The position numbers and the translations under genes were made by a program. The notes beneath the pieces were generated by a model. It saw nothing but the letters and a program-made list of their open reading frames with translations. It was not told where the DNA came from and made no database searches. Shown one piece after another: positions 22,701 through 32,112 of a stretch of DNA of 64,000 nt. Each line of letters opens with the position of its first letter. Positions within the stretch are counted from its first letter, which is position 1. Source of the stretch: Rutpela maculata (taxonomy: Eukaryota; Arthropoda; Insecta; Coleoptera; Cerambycidae). The stretch covers positions 89,137,688 through 89,201,687 of the forward strand of contig OW386287.2 in the NCBI GenBank assembly GCA_936432065.2. Direction: 5' to 3'.

Positions 22701-22988
22701 GGACACCGATATCGCCAGACGAATTTAGGGGGTGTATATACACGTCAAGTATTATATAATGGCGTTATCGGCACATTTTTACCTTTCATGTTCCACGGAA
22801 GTCAACAAAGATCTTGATTTCAACTCTACTAATATGAAATATATCCGTTCAGTTAACTGGAATTGCCTACTTATCCATTCTACAGACTGTACAGAAAACA
22901 GCAAATTTACATAAGGGAGTAGAAAAAAGTATACTATACAACTCGAGTGGATTATCCATATCGCACTCAAAAGATTTGATGCACTCCG
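19799..22988. mobile_element. 3.2-kb fold-back element with ~1-kb inverted arms
   Basis: The left arm (19799 to about 20850) and right arm (about 21975 to 22988) are reverse complements for most of their length. Matching landmarks are GCGATATGGATAATCCACTC (outer), TCGTCTGGCGATATCGGTGT, CTATTTATATGCAAAGGTAC-like, GAACGAATTTGCCAAA-like and TGAAAGTACTACTGAC-like blocks. Each arm holds a GC-rich island (near 20600-20650 and 22230-22280: CCGCGGAGCTCTATAT and complement). The ~1.1-kb middle has only short ORFs without recognised domains. The right terminus runs into a hairpin core, CCGCCTACGGCGTCGTGC. Confidence 0.82.
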
Positions 22989-23038
22989 CCTACGGCGTCG
23001 TGCTCAAACTTCTTTATCGTGCGATATGGATATCATAT
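22920..23038. repeat. Hairpin cassette at the right end of the 3.2-kb fold-back
   Basis: GAGTGGATTATCCATATCGC on the left pairs with GTGCGATATGGATATCATAT on the right. Between them is GCACTCCGCCTACGGCGTCG-TGCTC. The left side also reads GTAGAAAAAAGTATACTATA, the same terminal theme as cassette H (AGTATAC-TTTTTC-ACGAC on the other strand). Confidence 0.6.
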
Positions 23039-23039
23039 C

Positions 23040-23497
23040 CACTCTTGTTGCACAAATTACTATTCTATTATCGTTCGCATTTTCTTCACAACCCCTCGAT
23101 ACGGGTATCAAATGAAAGAGCTTGACGAATAAAATACGATAAACAATGTGACGTCATTCTAAATCCAATATGGCGGACGTGCAGTCAAAATTTCGACTTG
23201 TTCTAATTAAGCTAGAGCTTTGAAATTTTACATATGTGTATAAAACCGGTGATAATGCAATATGATGTATCTAATATCGTTTCAAATTCAAAATGACCGA
23301 CGTCCCAAAATGGCGGATCACTTTTTTCTTCACAACCCCCTTAACACGGATATCAAATGAAAGGGTTTGACGCGTAAAATACGATAAACTATGTGACGTT
23401 ATTCTATATCCAATATGGCGGACGCCGCAAGACGGCGGATTATCTTTTTCTTCGCAACCACCTAAGTATGGATATTAAATGAAAGGGTCTGACGAAT
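23040..23497 (+). repeat. Degenerate tandem repeat B (AATATGGCGGAC units)
   Basis: Units with TTCTTCACAACCCC, ATCAAATGAAAG, GACG(A/C)(A/G)TAAAATACGAT and CCAATATGGCGGAC appear near 23090, 23330 and 23450. The last unit is cut at 23497 by the non-LTR insertion and resumes at 25757. A related block lies at about 30230-30380. Confidence 0.7.
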
Positions 23498-25756
23498 CAC
23501 TAAAGATAATGTACATGAAAACTATCAAAACCTTAAGAAACAACTAAGCAAAAAAACTGATTTAGAGAAAAAACTGTACTATAATTCTGTAATAAATAAT
23601 TCTGAAAACAAACAAAAAAGTTATGGGAGCTAGTAAACACGAAATTAAATCGAAAAAACACTCATACGAACAAAATAAATATTAAAATTAATGATGACCT
23701 TATTACAGATACTAATGATGTAGTAAATCACTTCGGAAAATATTTCGCCAGCTCGGTGGCCGAACAGGTCAAAATAATGTTCTCCAAAAGTAGTGTACAA
23801 TGTACTTTACCGGTTAGAAATAATTACACTATGTTCTTTAGACCTCTTATTCAAGATGAAACTGAAAAAATAATTTCCCAGCTAAATAATAAACCATCAA
23901 CAGGATTTGACGAGGTACCTACGCGCCTAATAAAGGAATGTAACAAAGAATTAAGCCCTTACATAACAGATATAATAAATAAGTCGGTCACTAGTGGTAA
24001 ATTTCCAAACAAGCTAAAAGTAGCAAAAACTACACCTATATTTAAAAAGGGTGACCCTCAAATGATCGAAAATTACAGAGCTATTGTTACACTAAGTCCA
24101 TTTTCAAAAATTATTGAAAAAGCTGTTTACGTTCGTTTAATAGAATTTTTATTAAAACATAACCAAATAAGCAAATGTCAACACGGATTCAGAAGTGGTT
24201 ACTCAACCGTATGTATTATGTAGTATAGACAAAGGGGTAACTGTGATTGGTGTGTTCTTTGATCTGTCACGGGCTTTCGACACCCTAGATTCTGTATTCC
24301 TAGCCCAGAAGTTAGACTACTTAGGTATAAGGGGAAACATAAATGACTGGATAATATCCTACACTACAAATAGACAGTTGGCAGTTAAGGTAGAAGATAG
24401 TATCTCTAAACTATATGATGTCGAATTAGGCACTCCCCAAGGTAGTGTTCTAGGGCCACTACTTTTTATATTATATATAAATGACTTACCAAACTATATA
24501 CATGACGGAACAGTGTTTATGTATGCTGACGATACCACTATCCTAGTCTCGGGTAAAACTAAAGAGGAAATAACTTACAAAGTTGAACAGGTAACACGGC
24601 AATTTATAGAATGGTGTTCAGCCAACCATCTAATAAACAACTTAGACAAAACAGTGTACATTGAATTTACCGGTTTATATAAAAAACCTTTAGACCTACA
24701 TATTAGTAATGGAAACAGCTCAGACGATATTACAATGAATACATCCACCAAGTTCCTAGGTACTTTCGTAGACAGCTCAGTGAGTTGGAGTGAGCAAATT
24801 AATCATGTATGTTCCAAATTAAATAAATCGTTCTTTGCCCTAAAAACTTTAAAAAACACTTTGAATGAAAACTCATTGCTAAACCTTTATTATGCTTGTG
24901 TGTATTCTACTCTGTCATATAATATAATATCCTGGGGACAGACAACCGAATTCTCAAGAGTGTTCATTATTCAGAAACGTATAATACGTTTAATATTTGG
25001 AATGACACAAACACAGTCCTGTAGGGAAATTTTTATTAATACAAAAATATTAACTCTTGCTTGTATTTACGTTTTGAAACTAATGGTATATATTCATCAA
25101 AACATTAACAACTATAAAAAAACATAAATATTCATACGTACTCAACACGAAATAAAAATAATATATACATTGATAAATTCAACCACACATATTACAAAGA
25201 ATCTCCATACTATGCTGGTCACAAGTACTATAACTTGCTTCCACACGAAATTAAAGATAGCAAATCGGCTAATATATTTAAAACCAAAATAAAGAATTTA
25301 CTGCTAGAGAAATGCTTTTATAGCCTTAAAGAATTCGAAGAATACTGTAACTCAGTTAGACATTCTTAATACTAATGATGTTTTGGTACTTGTCTTTTTA
25401 GTTGTGCTTGTCTTTTTACTTGTCTCCAAGCTTTTATATATATAATGTTGTTATGTGCTAATGTTAGTAGGTGCAAATTCTTAACTAGACTTTTTATTCC
25501 GTATATGCTTTTTTTTTGTCAACTTTCTGTACAACCTAGTCATATATATTATACGTTTTCTTTTATAGTTTTTTTTTAAATTCTCTTTTCTCTATTATAT
25601 AGGAAAGAAATGTTATTCATTTATTTTTTTACATAGACTTGTAATTCTTAATATTGTATCCTCACAATTACTATGACGAAGCTAATCCACAACTGTAGTT
25701 TGTAGTAACAAAGCGAATAAAGAATTTGAATTTGAATTTTGAATTTGAATTTGAAT
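23498..25756 (+). mobile_element. 5'-truncated non-LTR retrotransposon
   Basis: The insertion splits a repeat-B unit. The left flank ends GACGAAT and the right flank continues AAATTACGATAAAC, as expected for the uninterrupted unit GACGAATAAAATACGATAAAC. GAAT is the likely short target duplication. The 3' end is AATAAA (25716-25721) followed by a GAATTT-type repeat tail (about 25722-25756). The copy starts inside the ORF2 region just before the reverse transcriptase. It is 2.26 kb long. Confidence 0.85.
23570..25368 (+). pseudogene. Non-LTR reverse transcriptase (ORF2 remnant), frameshifted
   Basis: The protein is spread over several frames. 23756-24223 covers RT motifs from NNKPSTGFDEVPTRLIKEC through FKKGDPQMIENYRA to QHGFRSGYST. 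A frameshift near 24210 moves it to the frame of 24195-25127, which contains FFDLSRAFDTL (catalytic Asp), GTPQGSVLGPLLFILYIN and MYADDTTIL (catalytic YADD box). A further frameshift near 25120 is followed by YYNLLPHEIK and FYSLKEFEEYC and a stop at about 25368, a tail common in this type of element. Upstream, coding is visible from about 23570 in another frame. The RT catalytic residues are present, but at least three frame breaks make it inactive. Jockey-, CR1- and I-like clades cannot be separated by eye. Confidence 0.85.
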
Positions 25757-25900
25757 AAATTACGATAAACTATGTAAAGTCGTTCTAAATCCAATATGGC
25801 GGACGCGTTTTTTTAATTTTAAAACTATAATATAATCGGATAGTGTATTCACTTAGACGTTGCATTCTAAGAAATGACGAAGAATCCGGTGGTTTTAGTC
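25757..25900 (+). repeat. Repeat B, continuation after the non-LTR insertion
   Basis: AAATTACGATAAACTATGTA and CCAATATGGCGGACGCG continue the unit interrupted at 23497. Confidence 0.65.
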
Positions 25901-25965
25901 CGGTTCTTTTAGTAAGGACAACGTAATGAATATGAAACTAATTAAGACGTAACTAAAAATTCAAA

Positions 25966-26255
25966 AATAAATTAGTAGTAAACAAACTTTTTTAATAAAA
26001 AGGTTTTATTTGGATGAGCTAAAAAGAAGAAAATAAACTTTGAACTAAATCAAATTTTGTTGCATTATAAAATTTTATATGATATAAAAGCTTGTCGCAA
26101 GAATTAATCTTGACACAGGATTCTCGCGACAAGCTTTTATATCATATAAAATTTTATAATGTATCAAAATAATGGGTTTGATTTACTTCAAAGTTTATTT
26201 TCTTCTTCAAATAAAAGTTTTTTATTAAAAAAGTTGTTTTACTACTAATTTATTT
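25966..26255. mobile_element. ~290-bp palindromic MITE
   Basis: The left arm (AATTAGTAGTAAACAAACTT, AAAGAAGAAAATAAACTTTG, TATATGATATAAAAGCTTGT) is the complement of the right arm (ACAAGCTTTTATATCATATA, CAAAGTTTATTTTCTTCTTC, GTTTTACTACTAATTTATTT). The loop lies at about 26100-26125. It is non-coding. Confidence 0.8.
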
Positions 26256-26523
26256 TTATTTTGGTACCAGAATATGCTTCCCTGATGAAACCTACACAAA
26301 TTTAAAAAGGTCCTATTTATAAAAACTGCTATAAAATAGTTGTTGTAGGGTCATTTTGGGGCCCGATTTTCGATTATTAATATAAGTTCCGGCTCTTCAA
26401 ATGTACAATTCTGAAAAATCTCAAAAAGTGCAAGGAATTAGATTATCCTAGGGACCTACCTTCAGAGGGTTTCATCTCACTTACGAAGCATTTTCGGACG
26501 CATTTCCTTAATAATGTTTTAAA

Positions 26524-27493
26524 GAGTGCCCCAAAATTTCGCCCCTTTTGGGGACCTCATGAATTCGATTCAAAAGTGATCTAAATGATAGCTGATGGTG
26601 ATACTTTAAAATATGCAAAATTTCAAGTTGAGCATAGCTTTTGTTTTGGAGATATGACGAGTCGAACCTGTTACTAGTCAACCTTCCTAAGTTGGCAAGT
26701 AGCTGCGCAGAGACAGAAGAAATATAGTCACTGTTGGACAATTCTTAAGCTTCTTAAATTAGCTAGCTAGCTGAAGGAGCTTGTTTGTCACTGTCCAACA
26801 GTGACGATATTTCTTCTTTTCCTGCGCGGCTACTTGCCAACTTAGGATGGTTGACTAGTAGTTTGTTCACTGCAAGATGAATCCAACATTCTTGGCAATT
26901 TCGTTTATTATGTTCAAGATTCTCAAATACGCAGTGTATCATTTCCTATGTAAAATCTTCCGTTCTTTTTGAATCTATCATTGTATTTTACCAAAAACGT
27001 TGTTCAAGTGAGGTATAGGCGATTTTACAGAAAAAAATCAGGATTTTTGCTGATAACATTCGATTAATCGGTATTTTTATATTGGAGACTGAGCAAACCT
27101 CGATAGATGATACTCCATACCTTGTATCCGATGGCCTTTGAATTAAAAATTAAATGTATATTTCTAAGAAAGATTAGGTTTGGTTATATTACTGAAATGC
27201 ATTTCAGTAATAAGTAAGTCTCTTCACCACGTCACGGTATTAATCCAGGAAGAGTTTTATGTTTTTTTTTTACTTTTTATCTTTTTTTTAGCCTTTTTAG
27301 GTCACCGAGAATGTCGAATTCGCCTTGGCGTGATGAAGCAAATATCACTCGTCGTATCTCCAAAACAAAAACTATGCTCAGCTTGAAATTTCGCCTACTT
27401 TAAAGTATCACCATAAACTATAATTTAGACCATTTTTAAATAAAATTCATGAGGTCCCCAAAAGGGGCGAAAAATAGGGTTTTTTTGGGTCAC
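26524..27493. mobile_element. 970-bp element with ~140-bp inverted ends
   Basis: The left arm (26524-26667: AGTGCCCCAAAA, CGCCCCTTTTGGGGACCTCA, TTTTGTTTTGGAGATATGAC) is the complement of the right arm (27343-27493). A palindrome (26672-26866) is nested just inside the left arm. A third copy of the terminus lies at 28350-28425. No transposase is visible. Confidence 0.75.
26672..26866. repeat. 195-bp palindrome nested in the 970-bp element
   Basis: CTAGTCAACCTTCCTAAGTT, GGCAAGTAGCTGCGCAG and CACTGTTGGAC on the left pair with GTCCAACAGTG, CTGCGCGGCTACTTGCC and AACTTAGGATGGTTGACTAG on the right. The loop holds AGCTAGCTAGCT. Confidence 0.8.
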
Positions 27494-28349
27494 TGATTTG
27501 ATCCATATAATCCTATCTTACAAGATGTCTAGAATGGTATTGAGCTTACGGAAAACCTTCTCTTTTTGTTTCAGATTTACGTTTATTTTTTTAATTTCGT
27601 TACTTTTAAATATTTTTGTAGTCTTGGCACAAATTTGTAATCAATACTTAAATTTTACTATTAAAAAAATCTTTAGACTGTTATGATGTTATTCTAAAAT
27701 AATTTAGTGTCATATTCCTCAGAATAATAGATATATTGTTTTAGACTCTTTTTTATAAATATAGGGTTTTCATAAATGATTATAAGAGATGTGATTAAAG
27801 AGGAAGGCTACAGTCCAAATGCAACCTTTGATCTCTTCATCACCGACTTGTGACTTTGAACAGCTGTCTCTTTTATTGGGTATGGCAATTTAAGCACAAA
27901 ATTCTTTTAAACCAGAGCCAAGATCACAACAATAGTTTACCTCAAAACCAGGCATGGCCCTAGCACTACTGCGTAAAATTTTTTACTACGATCAAATTAT
28001 TATCAACACTCTCTTGAAGAGGGCTAGATGTATTGGTGAATATAAGATTAAAACACACATGTGCTTTTAACTACGAATCATACAAGTAAAAGACTATTAT
28101 TAATATTTGTTTTAAATGTTTCGGGGTTAAAGTTCGACGCCATTTATTAAAAATCCATTTACACTGTGAGAAAAATCGTTCAACATTGACAGATGTAACT
28201 TGCAGATATTTAAAATATGTGAACTCTTCAGAGGTTTACTTCTTTGCCAATTAAATGGTCCACTATACCTTGTGTCGTACGTAAAAGGCATGACCCTGAG
28301 GGAAGACTTCTTTAAAGCGTCACAACATGTCACGTGATTATTATCATTC
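27494..28349. other. No recognisable gene (AT-rich)
   Basis: A short ORF rich in Phe and Leu at 27498 and another on the minus strand at 28127-28366 show no recognised domain. The latter overlaps the repeat terminus at 28350. Confidence 0.4.
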
Positions 28350-28425
28350 AAACCACTTTTAAACAAAATTCATGAGGTCCCCAAAAGGGGCGAAAAATAG
28401 GGGCTTTTTGGGTCACTCTTTAAGA
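28350..28425 (-). repeat. Isolated terminus of the 26524-27493 element
   Basis: AAAATTCATGAGGTCCCCAA, AAGGGGCGAAAAATAGGGG and TTTTTGGGTCACT reproduce the right end of the 970-bp element. It is a fragment or solo end. Confidence 0.7.
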
Positions 28426-28439
28426 AACTAATGAAAGTT

Positions 28440-28564
28440 GCAGCCGGGCGTTGCTGACTGTGAATAATACCTATTTGAACAATAAAAATAATAAAAATTA
28501 ATTGTGTCGAATTTAAACATGTTACTAGGTATTCGCAGTCAATCACGCCTGACTGCAAATTCTA
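28440..28564. repeat. Weak inverted repeat
   Basis: GCCGGGCGTTGCTGACTGTG on the left pairs imperfectly with GCAGTCAATCACGCCTGACT on the right, with an AAT-rich loop. It may be a degenerate MITE. Confidence 0.4.
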
Positions 28565-29039
28565 TTTGTTAAACATTAAAATTGCATTCTTTCATAAAAT
28601 GACGGCATATGTGTTAAAATAAAACTCACTCGATTTCACTGGAAAGAAGAAATAAATATAGTGATTGATTTCAGTCCAAGTCTAGACTATCTGTTCATTA
28701 TTATTGTACTATTTCGTGCATAGTAAGTAACCAATTTAAATTAAGTTGCTGATAGAATGTGATAGACATTGTTACGATGAATTTTTAGACATGATTTAGA
28801 TATGATAAAATTGATTTGTCTGAATTATAATGATTGAAGACCCATTATAGCATTTTACGGGTATTGTAAAAAAAATTAGAATATATTATTAGATCACAGC
28901 TTGTGGAACATTTAGAAACCAATAATATTTTACACTAAATCTGGATTTAGAAAAGGTCACAGTTGTGCAACTGTCCTTTTAAATGTCACTGATAATGTGT
29001 CAACTGCAGATGACGCGCAGAATTATATTCTTTGTTTCC

Positions 29040-29860
29040 AATTTACCTATTTCACGTTAGAAAGTTTGGTAAAAAGTGTCATGCCGAAAACTAGATTGGT
29101 ATCAAGATTCGTAAAGGATAAGGTTCCCTCATATTCTGCTTTTAGGCGAGACGTGAGTGCGGCGATGAAAAATCAGACTATCCTTGTTCTTCTAATGCGC
29201 AGTAGTTGCGCAGTTATCTCACTCTGGAAGGACGGTCCGTACTGACCGAAAATATGGTCTGAAGTATACTATGATCTGTAGTTAGTGCTACATTCTTCAT
29301 CTTATCCTGATTACCACCATGCAAACGGTGACTCAAAATGCGAGGACCTACCTCAAGCGGATCATTGCGAGCTCGTTCTAGTTACGACTTCTTTGCTTAA
29401 TTATTAACATTACGCAATTTTTTACAATATTTTGAATCAAGCCCTGTATCTGGTGTGATTTCACACCAGCCGCTCATTGGCTAATGACATTTTTTGGTGG
29501 GGTCGTGAGTTACGAGGCAACCTTATAGTGTACAAATCTTGGATTGGTATCACTAAAGTCACTGCACATGTTGACCAACTAGTCTAACTCCCAACTTTGT
29601 AAAAATGAAATATCTCTAATATAATATTTGTATCATTGTTTTCAACATCTTTAATGTTGAGCTGACTTTAGTAAGTTTAAGCTTTACGTTTTAAGCTTGC
29701 TTTAGTAAGAAAAATGCTGAAAACAATGATATGTCTATCTACAAAGTTTGGGAATTAGACGAGTTGGTCAACATGTACGGTGACTCTTTACTACTTTTAG
29801 TGATACCAATCTAGTTTTTTGCATGACATCTTTTACCAAACGTGAAATAGATCAATTGAA
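29040..29860. mobile_element. ~820-bp inverted-repeat insertion inside the RT fossil
   Basis: CTATTTCACGTTAGAAAGTT and CTAGATTGGTATCAAG near 29046-29107 are the imperfect complement of GTGATACCAATCTAG and ACCAAACGTGAAATAG near 29801-29851. A second palindrome (about 29536-29815) is nested at the right side, with arms GACCAACTAGTCTAACTCCC and its degenerate complement. The region between holds no recognised gene. Confidence 0.6.
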
Positions 29861-29967
29861 ACTTAAAATAATTGTGATAATGTAAATTCGAATTTGGAAA
29901 TTATTTCCAAAGTATTATTAGAATATTCTTTACATCTAAATCCAAATAAGTGTATTGCAGTCTTTTT

Positions 29968-30110
29968 AACCCCCCGAACCCAAAAGAGGCTTCATATCTC
30001 TTCAATGGGTGATCCGATTTTGATGCACTTTTTTTATTTGAAGGAGAATTTTGTCGAGAAGGTTTTTGCCATATTAGATTTTTTGTTCGCCATCTTGATT
30101 ACAAGCTTTT
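29968..30110 (+). repeat. Repeat family G, copy 2 (partial)
   Basis: TTAACCCCCCGAACCCAAAA, AGGCTTCATATCTCTTCAAT, GGGTGATCCGATTTTGATGC and ATTTTGTCGAGAAGG follow the family order. The GTCTGTCTG tract is missing. Confidence 0.6.
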
Positions 30111-30229
30111 ATTTAATTTGCCTTGTTCTTGTGAGTCAAATCTCGCAACTGAATTTTAAAATAGTTATCTATCCCCAACCGATTGAGCTGAAATTTTGCA
30201 TACACGTTTAATTTTGATGACAATGCATG

Positions 30230-30380
30230 GTAAGATAAGTGACGTCATTCCAAATCCAATATGGCGGACCAGTTATTTTTTATGCACCCCTATGAAAGGG
30301 TTTGCTGAGAAGAATACGAAAATAAAATTACGTCACACTAAATTCAATATAGCGGACACATTTTTTTAGTTTTAGCATTA
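30230..30380 (+). repeat. Degenerate repeat-B units
   Basis: GACGTCATTCCAAATCCAAT, ATGGCGGACC and TATGAAAGGG, then AATTCAATATAGCGGACAC, match repeat B at 23040-23497. The block up to TTGCATTCTAAGAAATGG matches 25800-25880. Confidence 0.6.
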
Positions 30381-30534
30381 TAATTTGATCATATAGTGTA
30401 TTCGCTCATACGTTGCATTCTAAGAAATGGTGAAGGATTCGGTCTTTTCGGATAGGAACGACGCAGTGAATATACACTTCTCCAAAAAATTAACGCACCA
30501 CCAAAAAATAACCAAAAGTTTGAAGTTAGTTAAT

Positions 30535-31090
30535 TTTTAACCCCCGACCCAAAAAGAGAGGTGTTATAAGTTTGACGCGTATGTTTGTATGTTTGTCTGT
30601 CTGTCTGTGGCTTCATATCTCTTCAACGGGTGATCCGATTTTGATGCACTTTTTTTATTTGAAAGAGTATTTTGTCGAGAAGGTTTTAGGCCAAATTAGA
30701 TTTTTATGATTGGTCACCATCTTGAATTCACCATGTTGAACTTCTCTAGAAATTGTCCGATTGAAGTACAATTGAAAATGTGCGGACAATTATGGTAGCC
30801 GAATATGATTTCGGCCTCATTTTGATTCGGTCATATGAAACTGGTACGATTAGATACATTGATCGGGGGTTTTTAAAAATTTTCAATTTTTTAACCCCCG
30901 ACCCAAAAAAAGGGGGTGTTATAAGTTTGACTCGTATGTTAGTACGATTGTCTGTCTGTCTGTCTGCCTGTCTGTGGCTTTATATCTCTTCAACTGGAGA
31001 TCCGATTTTGATGCAGTTTTTATTAAAATTAAATATACCACATAAATATATTTATAATAGAACCGGTCTTGTAAACCGTGTGCGACTAGT
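30535..31090 (+). repeat. Repeat family G, copies 3 and 4 in tandem
   Basis: Copy 3 begins TTTTTAACCCCCGACCCAAA near 30535 and copy 4 near 30890. Both continue with GGTGTTATAAGTTTGAC, a GTCTGTCTGTCTG tract, GGCTTCATATCTCTTCAAC and GATCCGATTTTGATGCA. No coding capacity is conserved. Confidence 0.7.
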
Positions 31091-31184
31091 AGAATAAAAA
31101 ATGGTCCGCGTCGGCTTAAAGGTGGGACTCGTGATATAATAATACGCTATGTTGTATGTATATGTTTAGTTTAAAAAGTATAAA

Positions 31185-31642
31185 ATTAAATTAAATTACA
31201 AATTTAAAAAACCCTCGACACAAAAATATCGATTAAATAACTAATATAAAAGAAATAAATTAACACAACTTTAAAAATTATGAAATAATTTTGATTCCAT
31301 ATACGAACTCTTATGATTTATTTAAATCCAGCTTACATTTACTTTATGTCCTCGAGATTTGCTTTCTTATACGCATGAATATGTCGGGGGCTGCTGTAAA
31401 GACGAACTACTAAATAGTTATATTCAAAACAGCAGCTCCCGATATATTCAAGCGTATAAGAAAGCAAATCTCGAGGACATAAAGAAAATGTAAGCTGGAT
31501 TTAAATAAATCATAAGAGTTCGTATATGGAATCAAAATGATTTCATAATTTTTAAAATTGTGTTAATTTATTTTTTTTATATTAGTTATTTAGTCGATAT
31601 TTTTGTGTCGGGGGTTTTTTAAAATTTGTAATTTAATTTAAT
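31185..31642. mobile_element. ~458-bp near-perfect palindrome
   Basis: The left arm (AAATTACAAATTTAAAAAAC, CCTCGACACAAAAATATCGA, CTCGAGATTTGCTTTCTTAT) is complementary to the right arm (ATAAGAAAGCAAATCTCGAG, GTCGATATTTTTGTGTCGGG, TTTAAAATTTGTAATTTAAT). The arms are about 210 bp and the loop is short (about 31400-31425). An older relative flanks the hAT element at 14663-16126. Confidence 0.85.
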
Positions 31643-32112
31643 TTGGCAGAGCTGTTGATAGAGAGAGATTTTCCCAACATGTCCGTTTAGCAATTAATGA
31701 ACCTCAGTTGCCGCTTAAAGAAAAAGCAAAAGATTTAAGTTTAACGATTGATAAAACACTTAAATTTGAGAACCACGTTTCACTTTTTATCAAAAGAGCT
31801 ATTTCTAGGTTTAAAATGTTGTACATACTGCGTCATATGTTAAAATGCCAAAGTAAAAATTATGCTATGCGATACTCTTATTTTGTCGATTTTTAATTAT
31901 CTGCTGATACTGCACCGCGGATTCAAAAAATTATTATTTTTTCTAGAAGCTTTTAGTAACTAACTGGCTGCATTAGTCTATTGTCTATGGACTGTAGAAA
32001 GGAACTAAACCGTTAAAGGGTTTTTATTGTTTCTTATGTTCAATTGATCCCCAAAATATGATAAAACCGCGTAGTGGTTAAACTGCGTTTTTGAGATCGA
32101 ATTAAAAAGGCC

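Larger units (their letters stand above)
28880..32000 (+). pseudogene. Non-LTR reverse transcriptase fossil split into three pieces
   Basis: Piece 1 (about 28890-29030) reads QLVEHLETNN and then, after a frameshift, KSGFRKGHSCATVLLNVTDN, an RT motif. Piece 2 (about 29870-29970) reads LEIISKVLLEYSLHLNPNKC, the region after the catalytic box. Piece 3 (31643-31990) reads INEPQLPLKEKAKDLSLTID, FENHVSLFIKRAIS and later DTAPRIQKI, the RT thumb and connection region. The pieces are collinear and on the same strand, so they are most simply one element. The YADD-containing part was lost where an inverted-repeat insertion now sits (29040-29860). The gap between pieces 2 and 3 is filled with family G repeats and a palindrome. 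It is inactive. Confidence 0.65.
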
